This document shows positions 40,112 to 51,905 of a stretch of DNA of 64,000 nucleotides, in pieces. The stretch spans positions 44,330,001 through 44,394,000 of the forward strand of contig OZ231128.1 in assembly GCA_965153355.1 (NCBI GenBank). Direction: 5' to 3'. This DNA is from Flaccisagitta enflata (taxonomy: Eukaryota; Chaetognatha; Sagittoidea; Aphragmophora). A program made the translations under genes and the position numbers. Position 1 is the first letter of the stretch. The number at the start of each line of letters is the position of its first letter. The notes under the pieces were generated by a model. The model searched no databases and had not been told where the DNA came from. It saw nothing but the letters and a program-made list of their open reading frames with translations.

Positions 40112-40707
40112 ACTATGGCAAAGAAAAAAAGCGAACACTTTGTTTTGCTAGTTTCTGCTCAACTATGGGTCTGAACCATAGAAAATCTATGACCGTTTTA
40201 AAGCTCTGCAAAAAATCTTCCAAATGCGATGTTGCTGGTCATTGTAGCTTTATTCGTTTAGAAATGGCAATGGTTTGAAGAAAAAAATCGCCGATTGAAA
40301 AAAGTGCTTTTTCAACTTTTTTCCAATGAGCGATTTTAGTCTTTCTGTTTTTGTCAATAATGCAGCTCAGGATTGTCTTAGCTACTCGTTATCCATGAGC
40401 AAATTAAAGAGCTTCAAATTTTCTTTAAAATGGCGCCAAGAATAATCTTTTAACGCAATGCGTTTAGTTTTTATGTTAGAATAAAGATAACCCATGAAAG
40501 TGGCGTAGTGAATTTCCAATTTCTTGACCACCTGTCTTCATTCTAATGCCATTTCTAAATGGATAGAGCTAGAACATCCAGCAAGGTCTCACTTGAAAGA
40601 TCTTTCGCAGATCTTTAAAATGGTCATGGATTTTGCTATGTTTTTCTCATTGCTTGGATGTGAAACATTGACAAACAAGTTGTTCGCTTTTTTATTTTGC
40701 CATAGTT
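40112..40707. mobile_element. 596-bp MITE inserted in BEL pol, TA duplication
   Basis: The TIRs read ACTATGGCAAAGAAAAAAAG and, inverted, AAATAAAAAAGCGAAC-type ends finishing GCCATAGT. TA stands outside both ends (40110-40111, 40708-40709). Gag-protease runs into the MITE and stops at a TAA in its terminal repeat. The reading frames on the two sides agree once the insert and one TA are discounted. By eye it is identical to 46604-47159 over ~555 bp, so both moved recently. Confidence 0.93.
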
Positions 40708-43448
40708 AGAACACCAAGATCAAACTGTTCATCAAAAATCTTTTGAACAGTAGCTCTCTTTTCTGGGTCATTCTTCAGGATGGCTTGCTGTTTCCAATAC
40801 AGAGCTCTTGTTGGTACAAAGTTGTCCGACAACTTTTTCACCTCTTCCTTGTAAGGAATTTTTACCATGTACTGCTGGTTCACATCATCATAAGTGATGG
40901 TCTTCTTAAACTCTTCATGTACCTTTTCATCAACAAGATTTTTGATTTTGGAGTTTGGATTCGGGCATTCTTCCAATTTCCAAAATTTCTCCAAGACATT
41001 TTCCAATGCCACAACCTGTGTCAGGTTCGTTGATGTAAAGCGTGACGCATTCTGTCTTATACTACCTGATAAGACCCAACCAAACAAAGTTTGGATTGCA
41101 CATGGCTCTCCTGGGTTACCAACTCTCTTGTTTCCAGTCTGTATGTGATCAGCATATTCATTGCCAATTAGCAACTCAACTTCAGTTGCATCACGTGGAT
41201 AATCATCTGCAAACTGAATGTCCGCCAAATGAGGATATTCTGTGCAAGGATCAAGTCTGATTGCATCCATATCAACTGTGAGCTTCTCTGATGGAGAGAC
41301 TACCGCTTCCATCTCACAGTAACGGTTATCTTTGGTGCAAAGACTGATCTTGACCACATCGTAAAGTTCAGGTGAACGGTGTTCACCTGAAAATGCTGTT
41401 GCAACAGCAAGCAGCACTCGTCTTACCACAGGCAATTTCAACATTTTTGCAGTTTTTTGCAAAATCCTGGTCTGAGAACCATCATCAATGACTGACCGAA
41501 TTGTCAAATTTGGTCTTTCTCTCGGAACAGCTTTGAAGTTCTTCAAAACTGTCAGTCCCTCTTTCTTTTGAGGCGCATGATGAAGTGAATTACAGCAAGT
41601 TTTCCCGGCTGGCAATGACTCAGGCACTTGGGATTGTTTGGAGACTGTTGTTGATGAAACAGTAAATGTTGATGTTGGAGATGCAGCCTTTGCATCATCA
41701 CTTATGGGTGGTTTTCCCCAGTGCAGGAGTGTGTGGTGAGGTTTTTGGCACACTCTGCACTTGATTGGTGACTTACAAGTCTTTGGGAAATGATCTTTGG
41801 TGATTGGCATCAAACATTTTTGACAATGCTTCTTTTTGAAGATGAAATCGGACCTTTCTTTTGGTGAAAGTTTTTTGAATTTTTCGCAATTGAAAATTCT
41901 GTGATCTTTGTCACAACAGAAGCATGTCACCTCTCTACTTGCAGTAGTGAGCATCAATGTAGTCTTTGCACGTGTGTCTTTGTTTTTTGCATCAGTTTTT
42001 TGTTCAGATGCTGTGCCATAACATTGCAGCTTTTCATGCAAAAAGTCCAAAAGCTTTTTTGTTGAAAATGAATCATCATCATTGATCTCCTCGCGCCATT
42101 TTTGCAAAATCTCCTTTGACATGAGTTCCTCAACAAAGGGTACTATTATCCAAGACCCATTGTCCATGTCTATGCCAAACTCAGCCAGACATCTCATTGA
42201 GGTTTCCAAGGTTGTAAGGAATGGCTTGATGTTGTCGGTTTCGAATGGTTTGAGGTTCAAAATGTTTTTAACATGTGATTGTTGAACCAATCTGGGTTTC
42301 CCAAACATTTCTTTGAGAAATTTTTTGAAATGGTCATAATTGACATCGGTTATGTTGTACCCATCTGCCAGTTTCTTGGCTTCACCGACACAAGCATCCT
42401 TTAAATAAAGGAGTTTTTCCACATTTGCTAAATCAGTGCGCTTATCAATGAGAGATTCAAATGAGTTCCAAAAGGTTTGGTACTCCGCCGGAGATTTCCC
42501 ATAAAACTTTGGGATCTCTATTTTGGGTGTTCTTGCATGATTGGATGTAGCTGCAGCAGGGGTTGTAGTGGAAGAGGGAGCAGCACTGCTTGGGTTCAAT
42601 GAATTTAGAAACCTCTCTGCATCAGCAATGGCCTTCTCGCCCTTTTCAGTCCATTCTTCCCCTTGACTCATATCTTCAGCTACAGCCTGGTCATCATAAA
42701 TCGCCCAAATTTCTTCATCCTTTTTTTCAAGGTCCTCTAGAGCTCTCAGTAGATTTGTTTTCGATAGGGTAATTGCAAAATTATCCCCATCATCAATGTT
42801 TTTTGTAATTTTGTTGACAAGTTTTGTGACTCGGATACGTATTGGCCTCCTCTCACGTTTCTTTGATTCCAACAGGTCTCTCTGTGCCTGAGGAAGTTTG
42901 GATTCACAATTTGTGATGGCATCCATGTTGTGAAGTTTCTCAGGCTTTGTAGGGGTTGGATGGGGTTTATCGTTGATCTCTTCCTCTTCAGATTCTGAAT
43001 CAGAATCAGAGAACTCTTCCTCCTCCTCTTCCTCACTATCTTCACCGAGGAATTTGTTTATCTTAACGAGACAACGTTTTGCCCGTTTGAGTCTATGGCT
43101 AAACAAACCACAAATTTTGTTTTGCAAATCAATAGGTACAAGAAGTGTTAAATGATCGAGTTTTTCTTTGAGGTCTTTATGGCCTTCCAATATACTCTGC
43201 CTGATAACTATTAGCTCTACCCCCACTTTGTAAGTGTAATCTTTCTCCAATAGGACTTTTGCTCGTTTTGATAGTGATACCATACGAAATGAGTGCCAAG
43301 ATATAGTACAATCATGCAATGCTTCTGAATACTCTACATGATCTTGTTTAGAAAGGCTCATTAACCAATCAGATTCAGATTCACTCGAAGATGACTGAAT
43401 TTCTTCTTCTTCCTCCCCACTAGGAGGGTCAGATTCACTTCTGTTCAT
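40708..43448 (-). CDS. BEL gag-protease polyprotein (interrupted)
   Basis: About 913 residues of element sequence before the MITE. The N-terminus is acidic and Ser-rich (MNRSESDPPSGEEEEE). Next comes a DUF1759-type segment with KIEIPKFYGKSPAEYQTFW. Zinc-knuckle motifs include CFCCDKDHRIFNC and CRVCQKPHHTLLH. The aspartic protease box is VIDDGSQTRIL. A RTLFGW-like QTLFGWVLSG and IGNEYADHIQTG lie downstream, as in BEL protease-linker regions. The start is the first Met after the hairpin-rich leader and the length fits BEL gag-pro. It assembles particles and processes the polyprotein. The frame ends prematurely inside the MITE. Confidence 0.93.
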
Positions 43449-43482
43449 AAGTCAACTTCCAAATTTAGGTTGTTTCTAATCA

Positions 43483-44124
43483 ATCTCAACCCCTGTGAGA
43501 TAATCATTGGTCTTTAGACCTTTCTTCCAATTAAGCCCGCCTGGCTTGTTTTTTATCTCAACTCCTGTGAGATATAAATAAGTCAATTCTTTAAAACCTT
43601 CTTTCCAATTAAGCCCGCCTGGCTTATTTCTTTATCTCAACCCCTATGAGATAAAACTGGTCAATACAATTGACTCAATATACAGACCAGATTCCCCCAG
43701 GAATTTTCGAACTGGTCAATCTCAACACCTGTGAGATAATAATTTTGACTAATATAGACCAGATTCCCCCAGGAATTTTCGTACTGGTCAATCTCAACTC
43801 TTGTGAGATTTCAAATTGGTCAAATTCACCACTTTCTATATCACCACTTCCAAAATCACCACTTCCAAATTCACCACTTTCTAATTCACCACTTCCAAAT
43901 TCACCACTTCCAAATTCACCACTTCCAATTTGTGGCTCGTAAAGCACACTTTTTGTCTCCTTGGGTACTCGCAAAGTACCTTTTCTTCTTCCAAGTGGCT
44001 CGTAAAGCACACCTATGGTTTTCGTTCTCCTGCAAGTGACTCGTAAAGTGCACTTGTTCCAATGTAATCACTATAGTCCGCCTGACTATGTTCCTATGTG
44101 ATCACAATAGTCCGCCTGACTATT
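43483..44124 (-). promoter_or_regulatory. Hairpin array in the BEL 5' leader
   Basis: At least thirteen short inverted repeats fall into four families defined by loop (plus-strand sense). Family A is ATCTCA-loop-TGAGAT at 43483, 43555, 43634, 43719 and 43791. Family B has loop CGCCT at 43533, 43611, 44073 and 44106, with two different stems (AAGCC/GGCTT, ATAGTC/GACTAT). Family C has loop CGTAA or CGCAA at 43932, 43964, 43995 and 44033. Family D is GACCAG...CTGGTC enclosing ATTCC-CCCA-GGAAT at 43685 and 43757. A TCACCACTTCCAAAT tandem repeat lies at 43820-43930. It is probably an RNA structure in the genomic transcript, with a role in packaging or translation as a guess. Confidence 0.75.
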
Positions 44125-44169
44125 TAACATCCAATTCTGGCCTGCTTGAAATTGAATGAAAAGTTGGAA

Positions 44170-44189
44170 GATCTAATAAAGGGACGCCA
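44170..44189 (-). other. Primer binding site of the BEL element
   Basis: In element sense it reads TGGCGTCCCTTTATTAGATC directly after the 5' LTR. It starts with TGG, as expected for pairing with the CCA end of a tRNA. The tRNA species is not identified. Confidence 0.7.
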
Positions 44190-44348
44190 TAAAATAAATG
44201 GAGGGGTTGGTTATAATGAACCTGCTGTTGATAGGATGACAAAATAATAGAAGATAAAGCTGATTGAAGATATTTGAGTTTCGAGGATTTAAATCAGTTT
44301 CACTCCTTTTATTTTGCTGAGGTTATCAATTTCAAACGGGAGCAATCG

Positions 44349-44434
<86 letters not shown>

Positions 44435-44957
44435 TCTTATTTCTTTTAAGTATCTATCTGTAGTTATAACCAAACTGCAGAATTAAGCGTCTTAGCTTTG
44501 TTTCCACAATTTATCGACGGAGAATTGTAGAGATTCAATTTCCCTTTTTTCCACGAAAGGGAGAAATAAAAGTTCAGAGGTCTTTTCTTTACGGAGATTT
44601 TAATGTAAGTGAATCATTCCAAATTTCAATTAAACAAGAAAACATAAAATAGAAAGAAAAAGTTATTACAAAAAGAAAGATTACATTCTTTATCGGCAAC
44701 AATTGTTATTCTTAGGCGGCATTGGAATAAAGACTGAAATAAAGACGAAGGCCGCCAAACTGAGAAGGCAACGTGATTCTTACGAAAAGGAGAAAATGAG
44801 AATTGACCAGTCAGAAAGGAATTTGACTTTTAAACGGGAGAAAGAATACGTTGAGAAAACTTACGAAGGACAAATTCTTAATACAGTATGAATTATCAAA
44901 AGTGCTTTTACAGAGATACAGTTTCTTTTCTCTAAATTGCTAATCGCGTTTTTTATA
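44190..44957 (-). repeat. 5' LTR of the BEL element (768 bp)
   Basis: It matches 36356-37154 apart from the missing ~33 bp before the GA run and an extra AGCTT-type insertion near 44495. Promoter and polyadenylation signals should lie here, but none is marked by an obvious motif other than the AT-rich TATAAAAAA start. Confidence 0.92.
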
Positions 44958-44962
44958 CTAGC

Positions 44963-45720
44963 TTCGTTTATTATAACAACTTGATTTGCTAACTTTAATG
45001 GCCATACGATTGTTGTTACTCATGACCGCCACCCTACCCTTTTCCCATTATAAAACATAGGAAAGGTTGGTGGCTGTGAGGATATCTCTCCCTATACATT
45101 TCCTATGGAAAATCGGGGGGGGGGTGGCGGCCATGAGTAAAATCAATCACATGGTCATAAAACTTTTATTGGCAAATCTTGTTGTTATAATGAATGAAGC
45201 CAGTCCCAGCTGTTAGCAGTCATTCTGGCATTAAAAGGTTTCTACGGCCCAGTCTGATGGGCAGCAAACACCAAAACCGAGAGAAATGTAGTTTATTTGA
45301 GCCATGCCACGTGCACGCGACCCAAACAACGTTAGTTTTTCATTGGCGTAAGACGACAAATATTGTTAAAGCTCATGACGACGGCCTTGGTGGAAGAAAA
45401 AAGGAAAAAGAAAAAGGGAAAATGAAATTAGGTTCGCGACAATATGGATGGAGTTTGTTGTTTCCGTATCTGAAGTAACCGCGCGCCGTTTTATTGCTCG
45501 GATGTTTGTTTTCGTTTTCCCTCATGTTTGTTTTTCTAGTTCCAGAAGGTTTCGTGTGTTTTCTTATTTCACGTTTCGTGGGTTTTTTTCTCTCTGTGCT
45601 GTTGGATTATTTGGTGAGATTGTTTGTTGATTTTACAAAATCCGGTACATTAGAAGCGGTGCAGTTAAACCCCGCAATAACTGATGTCAAGGGACCAACA
45701 TGCAACAAGTTCACAATAAA
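44963..45720. other. No recognisable gene
   Basis: Flanking sequence with a G-run near 45115 and AAAAGGAAAAAGAAAAAG. CACCACCCTACCCTTTTCCC/GGTGGC blocks near 45035 and 45125 form a loose inverted repeat. No coding support. Confidence 0.4.
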
Positions 45721-45722
45721 GG

Positions 45723-45930
45723 AACAAGGCCGGATACACGGCTACCCTAGTCGCGTGCGGGTAAGCAGGGACAGTGATAGAAAAGATCACCGGAGCATTT
45801 GGGCAGGGGCAGTGAGCTTCAAACGCTAAAAAACGCCGAAAAAGTTAAATGTGGCCAACCGACCAACCGACCAACCGACCAACTGACGGATGGACAAAGC
45901 GGGGTGTTGAGTAGCGAAGCACGCGACTCA
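45723..45930 (+). repeat. Dispersed palindrome-terminated repeat
   Basis: It runs from AACAAGGCCGGATACACGGC to GTAGCGAAGCACGCGACTCA. It includes the CATTTGGGCAGGGGCAGTGA block shared with 14612-14810. Confidence 0.7.
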
Positions 45931-46144
45931 AAAGAAAGGTAACATAGCGAAACCAAGACCTCACATACTTTTAGGCGGATTTCCATTACTCTTGGACATG
46001 GTATAACGACATATAAGAATACTTTTAGGTTGGACCTTTCTTACTTATCCTTCATACTTATGTTTCTGTGCGGGAGTTTTTGTTGTTTTGCAAGGTTTTA
46101 CGAACTAGACGCTGCATTAATCTTTTGTTGGCGAAATCTATTTT

Positions 46145-46340
46145 TTGATTTATTGATTTTTTGATTTATTGATTTATTGATTTATTGATTTATTGATTTA
46201 TTGATTTATTGATTTATTGATTTGTTTATTTATTCATTCAGAGAATCATTGATTTATTGATTTATTTAGTTATTGATTTATTGATTTATTCATTTGTTGA
46301 TTTATTCATTCAGAGAATTATTGATTTATTGATTTATTCT
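46145..46340. repeat. (TTGATTTA)n minisatellite
   Basis: 8-bp TTGATTTA units with two interspersed TTCAGAGAATNATTG insertions. Very AT-rich, non-coding. Confidence 0.9.
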
Positions 46341-46563
46341 TTTAACACGCACAAATCATTTTGGCCTTTTTCGGCGATACATCTTTTTCTGTCGGTATCA
46401 CATTAGATTACTATTCTCGTCGATTTCATTTCTTTTTCGTCGTTTTTTCCTTCTTTTTTTTCATTTTACAGCTTACGTTACAAAGCACCAAATAGCAGCC
46501 TCGTAACGCCGCGGGACTTCGTCAGCCTTTGACGTGTCATTTAATCCTCCGAGCCGAGCAAAC

Positions 46564-46603
46564 TAAAAAAAAAACGAAAAGGAAGAAAAGGGGGAGAAAC
46601 CTA
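46564..46603 (+). repeat. 40-bp direct repeat, left copy
   Basis: It starts TAAAAAAAAAACGAAAAGG and ends GGGGGAGAAACCTA. It is identical to 47160-47199 and directly precedes the MITE copy at 46604. Confidence 0.9.
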
Positions 46604-47159
46604 ACTATGGCAAAGAAAAAAAGCGAACACTTTGTTTTGCTAGTTTCTGCTCAACTATGGGTCTGAACCATAGAAAATCTATGACCGTTTTAAAGCTCTG
46701 CAAAAAATCTTCCAAATGCGATGTTGCTGGTCATTGTAGCTTTATTCGTTTAGAAATGGCAATGGTTTGAAGAAAAAAATCGCCGATTGAAAAAAGTGCT
46801 TTTTCAACTTTTTTCCAATGAGCGATTTTAGTCTTTCTGTTTTTGTCAATAATGCAGCTCAGGATTGTCTTAGCTACTCGTTATCCATGAGCAAATTAAA
46901 GAGCTTCAAATTTTCTTTAAAATGGCGCCAAGAATAATCTTTTAACGCAATGCGTTTAGTTTTTATGTTAGAATAAAGATAACCCATGAAAGTGGCGTAG
47001 TGAATTTCCAATTTCTTGACCACCTGTCTTCATTCTAATGCCATTTCTAAATGGATAGAGCTAGAACATCCAGCAAGGTCTCACTTGAAAGATCTTTCGC
47101 AGATCTTTAAAATGGTCATGGATTTTGCTATGTTTTTCTCATTGCTTGGATGTGAAACA
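46604..47159. mobile_element. 3'-truncated MITE, identical to the one in BEL pol
   Basis: It begins ACTATGGCAAAG after TA and follows the 40112-40707 copy without a visible difference as far as TTGGATGTGAAACA, where the last ~40 bp including the terminal repeat are missing. In their place stands a 40-bp copy of the left flank. Confidence 0.9.
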
Positions 47160-47199
47160 TAAAAAAAAAACGAAAAGGAAGAAAAGGGGGAGAAACCTA
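47160..47199 (+). repeat. 40-bp direct repeat, right copy
   Basis: A perfect copy of 46564-46603 that replaces the missing 3' end of the MITE. Confidence 0.9.
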
Positions 47200-47212
47200 A
47201 GTTTACGATTGA

Positions 47213-47467
47213 GGGGGCGTTTCTGGTCACAAACGATCGCGTTTTTAACGGGCCACTCGGTCGCTCGATATGTTCGTTCGCTCGCACCGCTCACTCCGCT
47301 CACTCTGCTCATTCGTTTCGCTATGCTACGCTTGCTCCGTTCACAGGCTTGCTCACTCACTTTGCCCACTCCCTGGTGGGACGGTTGAAATTCATAAATA
47401 TGTGTTCATGCTGTAAACGCGTTTCGCAGGATCCAACGCGTTATTCATCTTCACTAGAAACACGCCC
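47213..47467. mobile_element. ~255-bp TIR element, second copy
   Basis: GGGGGCGTTTCTGGTCAC and the inverted CACTAGAAACACGCCC bound a CGCTCACTCCGCTCACTC-rich core. It belongs to the same family as 25476-25734. Confidence 0.7.
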
Positions 47468-48008
47468 AGAGTCAGGTTCACAATCATTTCTGTGTCATTC
47501 GCAAAACGTAAAACGCATAACGCACAAACCGTTTTATCTCGATACTATTTTGGAGGGACGGATCGACCGTCCGATCAACGGACCGACGGACGGACAGATC
47601 GACTGAGACTGAGAGTCACATGCACGCGACTTAAAACACACTGTTACATAGGCACAGACACAGACAAATGGGCAACCACAGGCACACTAACCAAAAAGCC
47701 CCAGGCGAATGACACATAGAGCGCGGTACAGAGGAACAGATAAAAAAAAACGGATTAAAAAAACAAAACAACACAAACCGAGGGAGAAAAAAAACTGGAG
47801 TGTGACAGAGAGAGAAAGACGGGCACACAGTAAAAAGAATATACAGGAAAAGAAACGGGAAGGAATGGGAAGGCGGATCGTCGTAATGCGTCCTGTGAGA
47901 TGTCGTCAACAGAATTCCATAGAGAGTAGCGAAGGATGAAAGGAGGAAATGGCGCTTGGCGAAGAAAATGCGAGGACCCAAACATAAGAAAAACGCCAAC
48001 AAACCAAG

Positions 48009-48440
<432 letters not shown>

Positions 48441-48479
48441 AGAGCGAGAGAATGGGCAAGAGAATCCAACAACACGCCC

Positions 48480-49265
48480 TGCAAGAATGTTAAATCGACA
48501 CCCATGCCACGTCAAATCACGTGACGCTCCGCAACGTAGCAACGCAACGTTTGATTGACATCGCGTCCTGTCGTCAAAAGGCCTCAAACGTGAATGTGCG
48601 AATCTAGAATGTCTCGCCGTGTAAGGGGTTGTATGAAACGTGTTTTACAGCGTAGCTTTGCCCGATTTGTCATTTGATAATAAAACGTGACACAGTGCTG
48701 AGTGTCAACAGTCAACAACAACGTTACATCTTAAAACGGCAACATGATGTTGAGTTGAAATGAAGAGAATGGGAGAGAAAAATAGAAAAGATCATCAAAG
48801 TTAAGGCATGAATGAAGACAAAGAACAGAAACGAAGAACAAGAATTAAGAACAAACCCAGAACAAGGAGATAAGATCATAATTTACAGTGAAAAAATGGA
48901 GGAAAGAAATGGAAAAAAAATAAGACCGATAAAATCACGACGACGTTGACGACGACTTGACGGAGGCGACAACGATGATATTTGCGACAATGACGCCGTC
49001 GATGACGACGCAGCAATAAGGCAATTTCAATAAATATCTTTAAGAATCGTATTGAGATGTGATTTTGCTGCAGCTGACCTTGGGCGCGATATCTTATTCG
49101 ACTGTGGTCAGACGTTTAAGGGTCACTGCTTTCTATTTCTATCGAGGTGCGACCTCGCCTTTTTTACGTGAAAGTCTGTTCGTATGTCTGTCTCTATGCC
49201 TGTCCCCCCCCCATCCATCCGTGTTCCTATGTCCGTTTTAACTTTAAATGTTACCGAAACTAACA
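48480..49265. other. No recognisable gene
   Basis: A-rich sequence with GACGACGTTGACGACGAC runs (48940-49010). No supported coding or RNA feature. Confidence 0.4.
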
Positions 49266-49279
49266 GTCTCAACGACCCA

Positions 49280-49475
49280 AAACTGCATGTTAGCTGCATA
49301 TGTACTAATATTAGTACTGCATTAGTACAAAATATTAGTACTAATATGTACTAATATGTACTAATATGTACTAATATGCACTAATATGTACTAATTAGTA
49401 CTAATATGTACTAATATTAGTTCTGCATTAGTACAAAATATTAGTACTGCATATTAGCTGCATATGTGCTCAAAC
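49280..49475. repeat. (ATGTACTAAT)n repeat inside an inverted pair
   Basis: TACTAATATG units (about 49345-49410) are bracketed by TGTACTAATATTAGTACTGC-ATTAGTAC on the left and similar sequence on the right, both beside GTTAGCTGCATATGT/ATTAGCTGCATATGT. It is strongly self-complementary. Confidence 0.75.
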
Positions 49476-49827
49476 CACTCTTTTTAATATTTTTTCTTTA
49501 TGGCGTCTGTTTTCCTTTTTTTCCCCTTTCTTTCCCTTTTCTTTTTCGAAGCCATATCATAGCCATCAAATCAGCTACTCCTAATATATAATTGGGCTTC
49601 CGCATCTCCATTAATCAGGGCTCCAAGCTAATCGTGTTGTCCCCGTCATCAATATCCATTTCCTAACTTGTCAGTTTGTTTTATCTTTGAACACGTGGTT
49701 ATTCTATTATTTGGTCCTTGTTTCCTTTTCATTTTTTTCTTCTCGTCTTTGTGTGGAGTCTGCCCACAGCCCAACACCATTTTGGCGCTGCGTGCAGTCT
49801 AGTACAAATTTGCATCTTGCAGAGAGG

Positions 49828-49902
49828 CGAAGAAGAAGAAGAAGAAGAAGAAAAAGAAAAAGAAAAAGAAAAAGAAAAAGAAAAAGAAAAAGAAAAAGAA
49901 GA

Positions 49903-49980
<78 letters not shown>
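49828..49980. repeat. (GAA)n-(AAAAAG)n-(GA)n compound repeat
   Basis: GAAGAA, then AAAGAAAAAG units, then pure GA to 49979. It is followed by a CACACCAAACACACCAAA tract to 50095. Confidence 0.9.
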
Positions 49981-49981
<1 letters not shown>

Positions 49982-50635
49982 TCAGACGAGTATCAAAAAT
50001 ATGGCACACAAACACGCAATCACACAAACACACCAAACACACCAAAACACCAAACACACCAAGCACACCAAACACGCCGACACACAAACACGCTTTAAGT
50101 GCAATTCGTTGTAGTATTCAGTGTGTGTGAGAAAAACTAAATCGCCAGAGACTTGATCAGCTGCTGCAGTGTAACACGGTTGGGGGCGTGACGATTTCCT
50201 ACTTGAATAGACTGAGTGAATGGGAGCAAAGAGGGTGGATGGGGGGGAGTTGGATTGCGCTTTCAAGTCGACTTGTATTTAACAAATTTTCCTTCAGCCT
50301 GGTTTAGCCTCATTCTGCCTTCTTTCGTTAGTGTTGCTTAGCCTTGATCGCGTCTGAATGAACGTTTCGAGCTCGAGAGAATTAAAGTCATTAAATATTC
50401 GAGGAAGGAACTGATTCAATGAATGGACAATGATTGGATAGACAATGATTGGATAGACGGAAAGACGGAAACAGAAAAATGCGTGTACGCACAAACGTAG
50501 ATAGACAAGCGCAAAAAAGGGCAGACAGAAAGAAGAAGCAATATATGAGCGATTTTTAGCCATTGGTCGGATGTATACATGAAGGCAATGAGGCGTACAT
50601 CCGGGACCCAGAAGAAGGAGAAGAAGAAGAAAGTA

Positions 50636-51027
50636 ACAAGGCCAACGCCTCTATGTCGCGTGCAGTTGTCAAGACATAATGACAGAGTCAAAATGTAAAA
50701 TGACTTAGAATGACTTTAAATGACGTAAAACGGCGAAAAAAAAGCTTATGCGGATGGACCGACCAACAGACGGATGGACGGACGGATGGAAAGATGGACC
50801 GACGGACCGACCAAATGACCGACCAACCAACCAACTAACCAACCAACCAACTGACCAACCAACTGACCAACCAACCAACCAACCGACCGACCAACTAACC
50901 AACTGACCGACCGACCGACCAACCGACTGACTGACCGACCGACCAACTGATCAACCGACCAACCGACCAACTGACCAACCGAGGGATTTAGCGGGTCATA
51001 GAGTCGCGTAGCACGCGACTATAAAAA
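50636..51027 (+). repeat. Dispersed palindrome-terminated repeat with long (GACC)n
   Basis: It begins AACAAGGCCAACGCCTCTAT, contains ~240 bp of GACCGACCAACCAACC units, and ends AGAGTCGCGTAGCACGCGAC. The 50.1-50.63 kb stretch before it has no supported gene. Confidence 0.7.
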
Positions 51028-51716
51028 AGAGAACTGACTTAAAGATTCAAAGTTGGAAGAAGTTTGAGGCTTTTGGAGGCGGCGTGGAAACCCAAATTTC
51101 CGACGGGGTCGAAAGAGTTCGGTTCCCTTGTTTTGCCTTTATAAGAACGAAGCATTTTTTAAAAGTTCTGGAATCACTATCATTATAACTTTAGTTGGAG
51201 GATTTGAATATTTCCGCGAATCAGTAACAAAAGAAATATGCCAATCAATATTTGATAGTAAGCATCCGGTGCTGTAGAAAATGCGTGAAATGATCTTTAT
51301 ATCCAAAATTGTTCTTTTTTTTTTTTTAATGAAAAATTATCTACATTGAAAATATTTTTCTATGCACAAATTAAAAAAAATTGATAACACATCTCATGTC
51401 TTTATCAACGGTTCTTACAAAGTAAAAAGCTGGAAGACTTTGACATGGAATAAGAGAATTGGAAGCATGAGAGCAAACGATGAGAGTTACAAATTTCTTG
51501 TGTCTTTATTGACGGTTCTTACAAAATATAAAAGTGCGTATGGAGTAATGGAGTAAAAAAACTTGAAGACCATGACATAGAATGGGAGAATTGGAAGCAT
51601 GAGAGAGAAAGATGAGAGTCACAAACATTAAAGGCGTTAGATAAGAGATATGAGCTATATGAGCAGGAAATAAAGAGCGAAGATTTTACGTTATTGGTAT
51701 TTTCGGGGAAGGAACA

Positions 51717-51905
51717 ACTATGGCAAAGAAAAAAACCGAACAGCTTGTTTCGCGTATTTTTCCTGAACCAAAAGTCTGGTCAATAGAAAATCCATGGTCA
51801 TAGTAAAGATCTTCGAAAAATCTTCCAAATGCGACGTTGCTGGTCTCAATAACTTTTTTCGTTTGAAATGGCAAAGGATTGAAGAAACATCCCCCATTTT
51901 GAATA
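51717..51905. mobile_element. 5' part of an ACTATGGCAAAG-family element
   Basis: It starts ACTATGGCAAAGAAAAAAAC-CGAAC and keeps the AAATCTTCCAAATGCGACGTTGCTGG block, diverged from the young copies. The matching 3' end lies at 54110-54272 in the same orientation. The two may be halves of one element split by ~2.2 kb, or the tips of a longer relative. Confidence 0.6.

Larger units (their letters stand above)
36356..44957 (-). mobile_element. BEL/Pao LTR retrotransposon, nearly intact
   Basis: An 8.6-kb element on the minus strand. It has two LTRs (44190-44957 as 5', 36356-37154 as 3') and a perfect 5-bp target duplication CTAGC at 36351-36355 and 44958-44962. The PBS is immediately inside the 5' LTR. 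Gag-protease, RT-RNase H and integrase follow in BEL order. The LTRs differ only by indels (a ~33-bp segment plus GA-repeat length, and AGCTT-type 5 bp) and no substitutions were seen, so insertion is recent. Two lesions block a continuous polyprotein: a 596-bp MITE at 40112-40707 and a one-base shift at a C-run (38576-38580). The LTRs lack the usual TG...CA ends. Confidence 0.95.
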
